64,000 nucleotides of DNA from the IMG/VR virus record IMGVR_UViG_3300031576_000023, positions 21,329 through 85,328 of that record; one strand, written 5' to 3'. The DNA comes from a virus. Of the stretch, positions 25,537 to 34,602 are shown in pieces. Below the pieces are notes generated by a model. That model searched no databases. It was not told where the DNA came from and saw nothing but the letters and a program-made list of their open reading frames with translations. Position 1 is the stretch's first letter, and each line of letters opens with the position of its first letter. The position numbers and the translations under genes are program-made.

Positions 25537-26176
25537 GGTAGTCAACCGCCACCAACATGGTATCGGGTGCCAGGGGTCGAATGAACCTTGCGTAGTACAG
25601 CTCCTGCCAGCGATCGTTTCTATCCTCGTCGAAGCTGACGATCTTTGCGTCGGTCTCCTTGCAGGTCACGAGGCACCGACCGGCGTACTCCATCCCCTTG
25701 TTCTCAGCCGTGATCTCGCACTCAGTCGCTGCTGTCATGCCGAAGAACCCGAGTCGTGCTTTCTCGTGCCATACTCGGTTTCTGAGAAACGCATAAGCTA
25801 TGATAGGAGATTCGCGCGCTGTCCGATCCAGCAGCGATTCCAGGCTGTCAACGCCATCGAGACCATATAGGAAATGTTGCGTAACCTCATCCTTATGTAG
25901 CTCGCGCTCCCATGCTTTCCACAGTTTACGGGATCGTTCCAAGCTCGCCTCGTGGCACGCTTCCTCCGTCAGCTCTACGCGGCGCGCAGCGTTCTTGCCG
26001 AGCAGCGCCCCCTCGTACCTGCCACCAATCGTCCAATAGTCCCAGCGAGAGCCGTCCTTGAACCACTTGTCCTCTTCATCGAACGGGTCCATCTGATACC
26101 CAACGGCTTTCGCCAACTCGTCTGCTGACAGCGACACCGCTTGTTCCAGCGCGACAATAACAAGCCCGTGTGACAT
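25529..26176 (-). CDS. Hypothetical protein, 215 aa
   Basis: RBS AAGGAG before ATG 26176. The beginning (MSHGLVIVALEQAVSL) and RWDYWTIGGRYEGAL recall a group of unassigned phage and plasmid proteins with a 'WW.IGGR' core. The function is unknown. Part of the minus-strand operon with RusA. Confidence 0.55.
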   Translation of the reverse strand: MSHGLVIVALEQAVSLSADELAKAVGYQMDPFDEEDKWFKDGSRWDYWTIGGRYEGALLGKNAARRVELTEEACHEASLERSRKLWKAWERELHKDEVTQHFLYGLDGVDSLESLLDRTARESPIIAYAFLRNRVWHEKARLGFFGMTAATECEITAENKGMEYAGRCLVTCKETDAKIVSFDEDRNDRWQELYYARFIRPLAPDTMLVAVDYHV

Positions 26177-26197
26177 CGCGACTCTCCTTGTTTTATT

Positions 26198-26644
26198 CTA
26201 ACAACTGGCTGATAGCTGCTGTACCGTTACTTCCACGCCTGCCGTCTCGCCGCCGGCCGCGACGAACTTGCTGCATACGAGTTTCGCTACGTGCGAGTCG
26301 TTGCTCCAGGCTAATCCGGTCAGCGCGTCGCAGGTGGACTTTGCAAGGTTGTCCAAGTCCTTCCCGCCTGCCAGCCATGCGCGCGGCGTCGCGCGTCTCT
26401 TCCAGCACATCGCTTGCGGTCGCGGGAACACGAACTCCAGAGTCACCGCGACCGGACCGGAGAACAGCCCCGCGCCGGATTGTTTCCAGGATAGCTGGAC
26501 GGCAGCCTTGTAGGCGTTGACGGGGTGCTTCACTGGCGTGTAGTTCCTCGTGTACGCCTGGTTGCCGGTCGTGACGACGCGATATCGCTGGCGCGGCTGA
26601 GCCACCGGGACGCAGGGGACGCGGAAATTGACCGCTTGAACCAT
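26198..26644 (-). CDS. rusA: RusA-like Holliday junction resolvase
   Basis: 148 residues. The core GKDLDNLAKSTCDALTGLAW, followed by NDSHVAKLVCSKF, carries the RusA aspartates (D96, D98 and D116 equivalents). RusA proteins are dimeric, metal-dependent endonucleases that cut four-way junctions during recombination or before packaging. It lies with a helicase in the minus-strand cluster. Confidence 0.8.
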   Translation of the reverse strand: MVQAVNFRVPCVPVAQPRQRYRVVTTGNQAYTRNYTPVKHPVNAYKAAVQLSWKQSGAGLFSGPVAVTLEFVFPRPQAMCWKRRATPRAWLAGGKDLDNLAKSTCDALTGLAWSNDSHVAKLVCSKFVAAGGETAGVEVTVQQLSASC

Positions 26645-26665
26645 CGCGCCACTCCGCCCTAGCCC

Positions 26666-27019
26666 TCACTTGTTACCGTCATAAGTAGCGCTCGCGGCTT
26701 TCTCGTCGTCGTGCACCGCCGATTCTTCGTCCTCGGCGGCCCGCGCGTACGCCTCATTGATCAACTCGCTGCCGACCACGTAGTACCCGCTGGCTGCCAG
26801 GGCCACGTCGAGCGCCGGCCACTTGCGCAGCTCAAGAATCTCGTCGCCCTCATGGGCCACGACGTTTCCGTCCGCGCTCGCCTTCAGGCCACGCGAAGTG
26901 CGGGCCACGCGGCGAAACCAGCCGGGCTGGCCCTCCACGACGTACAGCCGCTTGCCGGTAAATCCGTCGCTGTCGCACGCTGTTACCAACCCGATCATCG
27001 TCGCCTCTGGGATCATCAT
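26666..27019 (-). CDS. Hypothetical protein, 117 aa
   Basis: AAGGAG 5 bases before ATG 27019 (a second ATG follows at once). A beta-rich N-terminal half (GLVTACDSDGFTGKRLYVV) and an acidic C-terminus. No domain recognised. Overlaps the next upstream gene's stop. Confidence 0.5.
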   Translation of the reverse strand: MMIPEATMIGLVTACDSDGFTGKRLYVVEGQPGWFRRVARTSRGLKASADGNVVAHEGDEILELRKWPALDVALAASGYYVVGSELINEAYARAAEDEESAVHDDEKAASATYDGNK

Positions 27020-27492
27020 GCAGTCTCCTTGCGTCTTTGTGACTTGCCCGCTTTTAGGCGTGTCAATCGCGTGCCTTTAATCACCTGGAAAATGCGCTGC
27101 CTGGTAACGCCAGTCGCGTCCGCTATCGCCTGGTAGGTGGCGCCGCCACGGCGCATTTGTTCGGCGACGCCGCGCCATGCGGCAGTCCGTCTGACGGTCG
27201 CGGCGCTCATGACGCCAAGCCGCTTAATGTTGCACAGCCAGCACGTCTTCTTCGCCGCACTAGTCTTTGTTCGTTCGCATGCGTACCGCCTGGCGGCTTT
27301 CACGCAGGCGGCGCACAGCCAGCGCTTGCGTAGCTTGCGAACGCCTGCCCTGCGCGCCGCCCGAACTACCTTGCTAAGAACTACATTGTTAACCTGCACC
27401 GCCTTGTCGCTGAACTCCTCATGGTGCCCGCACGCCTGGCAGATGACGGTTAGAGTAATCAGTCGCGGCGGTAGACGATGGTTTGTATCCAT
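27016..27492 (-). CDS. Zinc-ribbon and HTH DNA-binding protein
   Basis: 158 residues from ATG 27492. Several CxxC pairs (CQACGHH, CAACV, CWLC) form one or two zinc ribbons. The C-terminal part GGATYQAIADATGVTRQRIF is a resolvase-type helix-turn-helix. Probably a transcription regulator of the phage. Its ATG lies 7 bases behind the -10 box of a promoter of the GCCCAACAG class, so the mRNA should be leaderless. Confidence 0.6.
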   Translation of the reverse strand: MDTNHRLPPRLITLTVICQACGHHEEFSDKAVQVNNVVLSKVVRAARRAGVRKLRKRWLCAACVKAARRYACERTKTSAAKKTCWLCNIKRLGVMSAATVRRTAAWRGVAEQMRRGGATYQAIADATGVTRQRIFQVIKGTRLTRLKAGKSQRRKETA

Positions 27493-27499
27493 GCCCGGT

Positions 27500-27530
27500 A
27501 TTTTACCGGTTGGGCGCAAGGCTGTTGGGC
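27500..27530 (-). promoter_or_regulatory. Promoter, GCCCAACAG class (for 27492 gene)
   Basis: On the minus strand: GCCCAACAG, 14 bases, GGTAAAAT. The -10 box TAAAAT ends 7 bases before the start codon. Confidence 0.55.
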
Positions 27531-27536
27531 GAAACT

Positions 27537-28916
27537 TCAAGGCCGAAAGCAAGCAAACCGCAGGCGTTCCGCAGCCCTGGTAGCGGCTGTGTAAGACCAG
27601 CGAACCTGGTCCCAGAGGATGTTCTTCTGCTCCAGGACGGCAACCTTGTCCCACTCGCTGCCCTGCGCCTTGTGACACGTAATGCAGTAGGCGTACTCGA
27701 CTGGAATTTCATTCCGGCTCTTGATAGCAAACGTCTCGTCCGTCGTGATTCCGTTCGAGCGCCCGAGGCAGGTCGTGTTCAGCTTGCACAGCCCCATGTC
27801 TCGCCCGTCGTCTCCGACGCAGCGCGCCTCAACGACGTCCCTTTCCTCCTTGACGATTTCTACGACTTCGAGCTGCATCCCGTTGAACACGCCAAGGCGC
27901 GTGTCGTTCGCCAATACCATGAGGCGCTCACCTGGCTCTAGTAGCCCGCGCCGGCCCTTGAGGGACCGGACCGCCTCGTTGGTTCTCACGCGCGTCGCGT
28001 TCCGCCCGCAGATCAACTGGTCGGCCCAGCCGTAGGACTCCTCGAATGACTCCGGCGGTACGACGTCGACTTCGCCCTTCGTGCCGTATTTGTATGGCCT
28101 GCGCTGACGGAGCACCGTCGCGAACTCAATGATGGCGGACTGCTCTTCCTGCCTGTGAATTTCCTGGAGCACGATATCGGGGTCTTTCATCAGGCGCGGA
28201 TCGTCCCCGATAGGTTCGAGCTGGCCGCAGTCCCCGCACACTACGACCGGCAAGCGGAACGAGCGCAGGTCCTTCCACAGCTCGGTGGAAACCATCGAGC
28301 CTTCGTCCAGCAACACCCAGTCGCATTCCAGGCTGCGGCGCCTCGTGAATGCGCCGTCGTTCCAGGTATAGATCAGGCTGTGCATGGTGCTGACGGCGCC
28401 GCTGATGCCCTTGCGCCGCAGGACGTGTACGGCCTTGCCGGTAAAGGCGCAGGCAGCTCCGCCGGGCACGGCAGCGAAGATCGCCCTGGCGACCGACGTC
28501 TTACCGGTCCCGGCGTAGCCGCCGATCCGAAAAAGCTGCTGGCCTTTGCGCACGCTGGCGACCGCCATCTCGATCGCCCGCTCCTGCTCGTCTGTATAGC
28601 AAAGTCCAGGAGCCGCTGGCCGCTTGGCTGGCACGCCCTTCGGGAGCGGGATGCCTCTGGCCGCCAGGAGCTGCCTGGCGGCCAAGATCAAGCTGTTCAG
28701 CTCTCGCTCTTTCGTCGTGGGGGCCAGACCGGCGTCCGCGATTTCCTGTACAGTCCGCTTTGCCGCGAACTTGAGGAGCGTCTTGGGCCTCAACTCACCG
28801 AGGCGCCGGCTGCCGGCCAGCCCGGCCGGAAAACTCTCCAGCATGGCAAGGTGTCCGCCCTTACCTCCCCGCTTGGAGTGGCAGACGCCCTGCCGACCTT
28901 CTTTTCTCCTTCGCAT
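27537..28916 (-). CDS. SF1 helicase, Dda/RecD-like
   Basis: 459 residues. Walker A GYAGTGKT (133-140), motif II DEGSM, motif III GDCGQLEP, and late motifs CITCHKAQGSEWD and SYTAATRAAERL place it with the RecD/Dda 5'-3' helicases of superfamily 1B. An N-terminal segment (about 40-100) resembles the small helical domain seen in phage relatives. The very basic first 24 residues may be absent if M25 is the true start. It should act in phage DNA replication or recombination. Confidence 0.8.
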   Translation of the reverse strand: MRRRKEGRQGVCHSKRGGKGGHLAMLESFPAGLAGSRRLGELRPKTLLKFAAKRTVQEIADAGLAPTTKERELNSLILAARQLLAARGIPLPKGVPAKRPAAPGLCYTDEQERAIEMAVASVRKGQQLFRIGGYAGTGKTSVARAIFAAVPGGAACAFTGKAVHVLRRKGISGAVSTMHSLIYTWNDGAFTRRRSLECDWVLLDEGSMVSTELWKDLRSFRLPVVVCGDCGQLEPIGDDPRLMKDPDIVLQEIHRQEEQSAIIEFATVLRQRRPYKYGTKGEVDVVPPESFEESYGWADQLICGRNATRVRTNEAVRSLKGRRGLLEPGERLMVLANDTRLGVFNGMQLEVVEIVKEERDVVEARCVGDDGRDMGLCKLNTTCLGRSNGITTDETFAIKSRNEIPVEYAYCITCHKAQGSEWDKVAVLEQKNILWDQVRWSYTAATRAAERLRFACFRP

Positions 28917-28922
28917 TGCCTT

Positions 28923-28953
28923 AATTTACCGCGCGAGGACCGGCCTGTTGGGC
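28923..28953 (-). promoter_or_regulatory. Promoter, GCCCAACAG class (for helicase gene)
   Basis: On the minus strand: GCCCAACAG, 14 bases, GGTAAATT. The -10 box ends 6 bases before ATG 28916, again implying a leaderless message. Confidence 0.55.
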
Positions 28954-29117
28954 AAACTGCCGTCTTTTACGCCTGTTTTTAGCTGATTGCCAGGCCGGCT
29001 GCCCTATGCCCAGGATTGCGGTTTACTTTCGGCCGCCAACACGGTAACGTTTACCCGCCGGCCGCGAACGGCGGCCGGGGCTGAGATGGGTTGATATGCA
29101 AAAGCGATCAACAAAAC

Positions 29118-29144
29118 GAGCCGGCGCAACAGCTACGCCGGCTC
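29118..29144. other. Hairpin, 9-bp perfect stem
   Basis: GAGCCGGCG and CGCCGGCTC around a 9-base loop, preceded by ACAAAAC and followed by TCATGTCTTTG. Could end transcription weakly or mark a control site. Confidence 0.4.
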
Positions 29145-29626
29145 TCATGTCTTTGACGCTGGTTTGGCCGCCGCCGTCAAAACACGTGCATCTCAATTTA
29201 GTCTAACAGCCCCTGTTTGGCAAGGCCACGGTTATCAGGTTCCGCCGAGATCGCGCCTTTTTTCGGCCAGCTCCAAGGGAACCCGCGGCAAAGACCTGAA
29301 GCCCCCGGTCGCCTAAAGCACGTGGGCGGGCACAGAAGTATCAACTATTCTGTCGCTGCGCGGCGTTCCAGCCGCGCGGCGAACGTCGTAGGGAAAACGG
29401 TACGCGACGGCAAAAACAAAGCGGGTGGCTTGCACGGCGGGATTGCGCGCGCAAACGACTTTTTGCCAGTGTTCTTCGCGCTTTACGCTCGTTTTTCCCT
29501 TTACAGAAGTAGCGCGCCGCACGTTTTTCATTGCAGCACGTTTTCTCGCTTTCCTTGTCCCCCTTCTTCGTCTTTCTTGGCGCGCAGCGTGACCTAAGCG
29601 CGCATAGCGCCAGCGCGAGAAAAGTC

Positions 29627-29656
29627 GCCCAACAGCCGGGCCGGCTAGGGTAGAAT
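29627..29656 (+). promoter_or_regulatory. Promoter, GCCCAACAG class (for 29702 gene)
   Basis: GCCCAACAG, 13 bases, GGTAGAAT; -10 box TAGAAT at 29651-29656. The start codon follows 46 bases later. Confidence 0.55.
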
Positions 29657-29701
29657 CTCCCGCAGTTTGTTGACACGTTCCAGTCACGGAATGGCCTGGA
29701 G

Positions 29702-30535
29702 ATGCCGCGAGAGTTAACGATCGACGCCGAGTTCAAGGGCCAGTGCCCTGCGCACTCCGAGGAAGAACTAAAGCTGCTGCGCGAGCAGATCGAGGAGGAG
29801 GGGTGCATCGCGCCATTGGTCGTGTGGGCTGGGGAGGGGATCATCCTCGACGGGCACACGAGGTACGCGATGTGCCTGGACCTCGGTATCGAGTTCAAGG
29901 TTCACGAGAAGCAGTTCGCCAAGCGAGAGGCGGCAATGGCGTGGATACTTCGGCATCAGCTCGGAAGGCGGAACTTGCTGCCGGAGCAGCGCGCTGTCTT
30001 GTTGGGGAATTATTACAACCTACTGAAGTCGTCTCGCGGGAAGCGCACCGGAAGAGGGTTGACGGCCGAGCTGATCGCGGTCGAGCAGGGCGTGTCCGTC
30101 CCCACGATCCTGCGGCACGCGCGGTACGCCGACGCGATGCAGGAGCTGAAGCGCCGCGGCAGCGGGGACATCGTCAAGGCGATCCTGGACGGCGACGTGC
30201 GGGCTAACGTGGACGCCCTGAAGCTTCTGTCACGGCGACCGAAGGCCGATCTTGAGCGTGCCAGCGTTCTCTTGAAGCGCGGAGATCTACACGACGTGGC
30301 GGACTTGCTGCCGGACGGCGGGCGCCGAAACAAGCAGGTGGCTGGGCAGGGGATGGCGGGTGGCATGCTGGGCGTGAGCTTCGGCGCCGTCGAGACGGTG
30401 CTAGCGAAGTGCGCGCGGCTCGTGGAGGAGCTGGCGCACAAGATGGGCGGCCCTTCGGTGCGATCGCGCGGGATCGTGGGCAAGCTTCGAGAGGTCACCG
30501 GCGACGTGCTGGCATGGAAACGCAGCTTTCGGTAG
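29702..30535 (+). CDS. ParB/Srx-domain protein 1
   Basis: 277 residues. The N-terminal domain has EELKLLREQIEEEGCIAPLV and IILDGHTRYAMC, the ParB/sulfiredoxin-like fold (the 'DGHxR' CTP/phosphate loop). HTH-like sequence follows (about 110-150). Phage members act as nucleases or regulators rather than partition proteins. No ParA is present nearby. A second ParB-like gene follows, so the pair may have duplicated. Confidence 0.7.
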   Translation: MPRELTIDAEFKGQCPAHSEEELKLLREQIEEEGCIAPLVVWAGEGIILDGHTRYAMCLDLGIEFKVHEKQFAKREAAMAWILRHQLGRRNLLPEQRAVLLGNYYNLLKSSRGKRTGRGLTAELIAVEQGVSVPTILRHARYADAMQELKRRGSGDIVKAILDGDVRANVDALKLLSRRPKADLERASVLLKRGDLHDVADLLPDGGRRNKQVAGQGMAGGMLGVSFGAVETVLAKCARLVEELAHKMGGPSVRSRGIVGKLREVTGDVLAWKRSFR

Positions 30536-30546
30536 GCGGTATTTCG

Positions 30547-30577
30547 GCCCAATAGCTATTGAGCTAGCCGGTAAAAT
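30547..30577 (+). promoter_or_regulatory. Promoter, GCCCAATAG variant (for 30621 gene)
   Basis: GCCCAATAG, 14 bases, GGTAAAAT; -10 box TAAAAT at 30572-30577. One mismatch to the box of the other copies. Confidence 0.5.
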
Positions 30578-30620
30578 TACCGCCGGACGACCATTTGACC
30601 GTTTTCATAGGAGCGAGCGC

Positions 30621-31520
30621 ATGGCGAAAGCCAAAGAATTCGAGCTGCATCCAGCGGCGGAGATCTTCCCTTTGTTGAAGCACTGCGACCCTGAAGTCTG
30701 GAAAGAATTTCTCGACGACATGCGCGAGAACGGCCAGCAGGAGCCGATCGCGCTCTGTGAGGGGAAGGTGCTGGACGGACGCAACCGCCTGCTTGGCTGT
30801 CAGGCGCTGGGCTTGGAGCCAAAGACAATCAACGTCCGGCCTGCTAGCCCTGTCAAATACGTGATTTCGCGCAACTTGCACCGCCGGCACTTGACCATCG
30901 GGCAATACTCGGGGTGCGCTGCGCGATCTATATCGATGTTCGAGGCGGAAGCGGCGGAGCGCAAAGCGAAAGGCCAGAAAAAAGGCGGGGCAGCCACGGC
31001 GAAAAAGGCTCTAGGCAAACATTTGCCTCAAGCCATTGAGGCTGACGGGACTGTGGCAGACGAAGCTAACGCGAAGCTTGCGGAGGCAGCGACCGGCAAG
31101 GCCGTAGACATGGCTGGCAAAGCGTTTGGCGTGAGCGGCGAGAATGTCCGCAAGGCTGCTGCGGTGATTGGACAAGCGTCTCCGGAAGTCACAAGACTCA
31201 TGGATCATGGCGAAATTACGGTGAACGTTGCTACCAAGCTTGCCGACTTACCGAAGGCCAAACAGGCGGAGGCGGTCGCCCAGATCAAGCGCGGCGAGAA
31301 ACCAAAGGCCCTGAAGATCAAGCGCGCGAAGTCCGGCGGCGTAGCTGTGACGCACAAGGACTTGAGGGAGCAGCTTGGCAAGCTGGCCCGGCTGGTTGAC
31401 GCGCTGGAGAAAAAACACCCTGGCGGGAAGTTCAGTCGCGGGATTCACGACAGGCTCAAGGCGTGCCATGGGCTGGTCGCCGACTGGCAGCGGTCGCCGA
31501 ACTCAGCGCAGAAAGATTGA
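30621..31520 (+). CDS. ParB/Srx-domain protein 2
   Basis: 299 residues, RBS AGGAG. The N-terminal domain EFLDDMRENGQQEPIALCEG and VLDGRNRLLGCQALG is ParB-like with DGRNR. A long helical, Ala/Lys-rich middle and a region resembling an HTH (ITVNVATKLADLPKAKQAEA) follow. Same class as the preceding gene but with different C-terminal parts. Its own promoter suggests separate control. Confidence 0.7.
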   Translation: MAKAKEFELHPAAEIFPLLKHCDPEVWKEFLDDMRENGQQEPIALCEGKVLDGRNRLLGCQALGLEPKTINVRPASPVKYVISRNLHRRHLTIGQYSGCAARSISMFEAEAAERKAKGQKKGGAATAKKALGKHLPQAIEADGTVADEANAKLAEAATGKAVDMAGKAFGVSGENVRKAAAVIGQASPEVTRLMDHGEITVNVATKLADLPKAKQAEAVAQIKRGEKPKALKIKRAKSGGVAVTHKDLREQLGKLARLVDALEKKHPGGKFSRGIHDRLKACHGLVADWQRSPNSAQKD

Positions 31521-31529
31521 CGGGCAGGC

Positions 31530-33047
31530 ATGGCTGAGCGCTGGCATCATCAAACGCGCGCCCTCACTGAAACCGTCGCGGCCTTGGACGAGGGCGTCAA
31601 GCGCATCTGTGTGACTGCTCCTGCTGGTGCCGGGAAGAGCGCTATCGCCTGCGATCTTATGACGGAGATCGCGAAGCCGCGCGGCTGGAACGTAGCGGCC
31701 TACACGAATCGCAAGATGCTCCTGGAACAATGGTGCCGAGTGCTCGACGCGGCAAATATACCATTCGGCATTCGGGCAAGCGGACATCCTCCAGCATACC
31801 TGCGGCAAGTACAGCTTTGCATGGTCCAATCAGAAAGCGCAGCAGTCTACGAGTCCGAGAGGCGCGATTTGCACGAGGCGCGGCTCGTCATTATCGACGA
31901 GGTGCATTTGAACAAGGCAGCCACTATGCAGCAGCTTGTCGCTGACCACGAGAAGCTTGGCGCGCAGACAGTTGGGTTTACCGCGACGCCCATGGACCTG
32001 GGGCCAATGGCGATCAGGCTGATTATCGGCGCCAAGACAAGCGAGTGCCGGGCGTGCGGCGCAATCGTACCATGCACGACATACGCCCCAGACGAACCGA
32101 GCGCCAAAGGGTTGCACCGCGAGGCGACGGGGGAATACTCCGAGGCCGACGTGCGCAGACGGATCATGACCCCGACAATCTTCGGGCGGGTGCACGATCA
32201 CCTGCTACGACTCAACCCGGACTTGCTGCCGACGTTGCTGTTCGCGCCTGGCGTAGCCGAGTCCATCTGGTTCTGCGAGCAGTTCGCAGCGAAGGGCCTG
32301 CGCGCGGCGCATTTAGGCGGCGAGGAAATCTGGATAGATGGCGAACGGCACGCGGGGACGCCGGAGCTGCGAGCACAGATCATCAAGGAGCACCGCGACG
32401 GGGAGATAGCCGTCCTGTCCAACCGATTCGTTCTTCGCGAGGGGCTCGACCTGCCATACGTCCGGCATGTCGTATTCGCGACGATTTTCGGGGGCCTTCA
32501 GAGTTTTTTGCAAGCCGGAGGCAGAGGGATGCGCGCATATCTTGGAAAAGCCCGCTGTTGCGTGCAGGACCACGGTGGAAACTGGCACCGCCACGGGAGC
32601 CTTAATGCCGACCGGGACTGGCAGCTGGGCGACTCGAACTACGTGCTGTCGGAGATGCGCGATGATGCCCTGCGCGAGCATACGATTCCCGATCCAATCC
32701 GCTGCCCGAAATGCGGCCTGGTACGGGTGCGCGGGCCGGTATGTTTCGGGTGCGGCTACCGCCACGCCAGGGGCAGCCGTATGGTTGTTGAGCTGGATGG
32801 CCGGCTGCAAAAGGTTGAGGGCTATATCTTGCGCAAGAAGTCCCGGCAGAAGCGGCACGACACGGAGCACATCTGGAAGCAGTGCTACTACCGGTGCCGC
32901 AAGGCGGAGAAGACGTTTCGTCAGGCGGAGGGTTTATTTGTGCATGAGAATGGATACTGGCCGCCCAGGACTCTGCCGCTGATGCCGCGCGACGCCTACG
33001 ACTGGTTTCGAGAAATTCAGGCCGTACCCGCGGAGGCTTTGCTGTGA
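31530..33047 (+). CDS. SF2 DEAH-type helicase
   Basis: 505 residues. Walker A APAGAGKS, DEVH box (VIIDEVHL), motif III GFTATP and the late motif QAGGRGMRA belong to the RecG/UvsW-like DEAD-box class. A zinc ribbon CPKCG...CFGCG lies near residue 390. It should unwind or remodel DNA in phage replication/recombination, together with the adjacent nuclease. Confidence 0.75.
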   Translation: MAERWHHQTRALTETVAALDEGVKRICVTAPAGAGKSAIACDLMTEIAKPRGWNVAAYTNRKMLLEQWCRVLDAANIPFGIRASGHPPAYLRQVQLCMVQSESAAVYESERRDLHEARLVIIDEVHLNKAATMQQLVADHEKLGAQTVGFTATPMDLGPMAIRLIIGAKTSECRACGAIVPCTTYAPDEPSAKGLHREATGEYSEADVRRRIMTPTIFGRVHDHLLRLNPDLLPTLLFAPGVAESIWFCEQFAAKGLRAAHLGGEEIWIDGERHAGTPELRAQIIKEHRDGEIAVLSNRFVLREGLDLPYVRHVVFATIFGGLQSFLQAGGRGMRAYLGKARCCVQDHGGNWHRHGSLNADRDWQLGDSNYVLSEMRDDALREHTIPDPIRCPKCGLVRVRGPVCFGCGYRHARGSRMVVELDGRLQKVEGYILRKKSRQKRHDTEHIWKQCYYRCRKAEKTFRQAEGLFVHENGYWPPRTLPLMPRDAYDWFREIQAVPAEALL

Positions 33048-33847
33048 ACGATATCAAGCCGCACCTGAGCCACAGCCAGATGATGACCTTTCTGCGGTGC
33101 CCGGAGGCGTGGCGCCGCAGGTACGTCGAGGGCCACAAGGTCCCTCCCGGCATCGTCGCGTTCATTGGCTCCGGCGTGCACGCGGCCGACAGCATGAACT
33201 TCGTGCAGAAGATCGAATCGCATGTTGATCTTAAGCCGAGCGAGTTCCGCGACGCGGCCGTGGCGGAGCTCGACGCGCGGATTGAGGACGAGGGCGTGTC
33301 TTTGCAGGAGGAAGACGGCAGCCTGGAGAGCGTCGTCGGCAAGGCGCGCGACCAGACGGCGGCCTTGGCGTTCCTGCACGCGACCCAGGTTGCGCCTGAC
33401 TACCAACCGGCGCACGTCGAGCGCGAGTTTCGCATCGATCTTCCGAAGAACAGTTTCGATCTGGTGGGATTTATCGACCTGGAGGACGACAAGGGCCGCG
33501 TGGTGGATTTCAAGACGACCGGCCGGCGAAAACAGCAGGCTGAGGCCGACCGTTCATTGCAGTTGTCCGTGTACGCGGCGGCGCACGCGGTGCAGACTGG
33601 CAAGCTGCCTGGTTCCCTGGTCTTGGACGTGACGATGCGGACGGACAATCCGAGCCGGTACACGCTGGAGACGCACCGCGACAAGGCTGACTTGCAGGTG
33701 CTGGCGAACACGGTCGCGGTGGTGTCGCGCGGCATCGAGAGCGGGGTGTTTCCGCCGGCGCCAGAGGGTAGTTGGTGGTGTTCTAAGAAATTCTGCGGCT
33801 ACTGGAGTACGTGCGCGTTCGTGAACGCGAAGAAACTAAAGCCGTGA
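33044..33847 (+). CDS. PD-(D/E)XK nuclease, RecB/Cas4-like
   Basis: 267 residues from GTG 33044 overlapping the helicase stop. LVGFIDLEDD and VVDFKTTGRR carry the nuclease D...D-x-K residues, followed by the QLSVYA helix. One cysteine near the N-terminus (RCPEAW) and three near the end (CSKKFCGYWSTC) could hold a 4Fe-4S cluster as in AddB and Cas4. Functional partner of the SF2 helicase. Confidence 0.8.
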   Translation: MNDIKPHLSHSQMMTFLRCPEAWRRRYVEGHKVPPGIVAFIGSGVHAADSMNFVQKIESHVDLKPSEFRDAAVAELDARIEDEGVSLQEEDGSLESVVGKARDQTAALAFLHATQVAPDYQPAHVEREFRIDLPKNSFDLVGFIDLEDDKGRVVDFKTTGRRKQQAEADRSLQLSVYAAAHAVQTGKLPGSLVLDVTMRTDNPSRYTLETHRDKADLQVLANTVAVVSRGIESGVFPPAPEGSWWCSKKFCGYWSTCAFVNAKKLKP

Positions 33848-33863
33848 TATTTTGGGCCTGACT

Positions 33864-34547
33864 ATGCCGAAGATGGGCGTCAGAACCGCTGTTATTGCCA
33901 GCGTGGAGGCTGGGCAATTCGTGTGGTCGCTCGTGGGATGGCGCAAAGGGGCAAGTCGGCTGGCAAGTCCGGTCCACCGAGCTAAAGAGCTTGGCGCGCT
34001 GCTGCGTTACGCGATGGCCGGGCACGGCAGTACGAAACGGAGGACGCTAGTGAAGGTTGAAGAGCTGGTTGAATCGTGGATCGAGGCCGTTGTCGGAATG
34101 TGCCTGGCGCATACGAAGGACGACTACGACGCGCACGACGCGAAGGCTGACGAGCTGCTCGGGCCGCTATTGGCGGCGCCGATTCGGCAGGTGCGAGAGT
34201 TCTACCATCGGCTGCTGGAGCGGATGAAGACCGACAAGCGAGTTCCCATGCTCGTGTGGATGGGGTTTGAGGCGTGGGGCGAGATCATGGTAAAGAATGC
34301 GCCGGACGAGGGCATCAAGCGGCTCAAGAACAAGCTTGCCGGCGAGATTGCTGACTTGGTCGAGGAGCCGTTGCGGGACCAAATTCCAGGCGCGGTAGCC
34401 CGTGCCTTGCGCTGGCGCGATCCAGAGACGCTAGAAGCGGTGAAGAAAGCTTTGGTGGCCGGAGTCAAACCGAAGCTTCGCGGTCGGCAGAGCTGCTTGT
34501 TCATGGAGATGGGGCGCGGCAAGCGGCAGGTCAGCGTGATGCTGTGA
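33864..34547 (+). CDS. Hypothetical helical protein
   Basis: 227 residues from ATG 33864. A GTG at 34050 has a better ribosome site (GGAGG six bases before) and would give 165 residues, so the first 62 residues are uncertain. Amphipathic helices (KVEELVESWIEAVV, EIADLVEEPLRDQI) dominate. No domain recognised. Confidence 0.5.
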   Translation: MPKMGVRTAVIASVEAGQFVWSLVGWRKGASRLASPVHRAKELGALLRYAMAGHGSTKRRTLVKVEELVESWIEAVVGMCLAHTKDDYDAHDAKADELLGPLLAAPIRQVREFYHRLLERMKTDKRVPMLVWMGFEAWGEIMVKNAPDEGIKRLKNKLAGEIADLVEEPLRDQIPGAVARALRWRDPETLEAVKKALVAGVKPKLRGRQSCLFMEMGRGKRQVSVML

Positions 34548-34602
34548 GGCGTGAGGAAACTCAAGCCATAACGTCGAGTGGGCACAGAAAGCGGGAGTAC
34601 AA

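Larger units (their letters stand above)
28917..29701. other. Divergent intergenic region, about 0.8 kb
   Basis: No gene is supported here. It lies between two diverging operons and contains a promoter of the GCCCAACAG class at each end, a 9-bp hairpin at 29118, and a pyrimidine-rich stretch (about 29480-29580) with two copies of GCACGTTTT(T/C). Weak ORFs on both strands have no ribosome site or domain. A plausible place for a replication origin or control region. Confidence 0.5.

Noticed and set aside
29217-29597. 126-codon ORF in the divergent region
   Set aside because: No ribosome site, low-complexity composition, and competing ORFs on the other strand; treated as non-coding.
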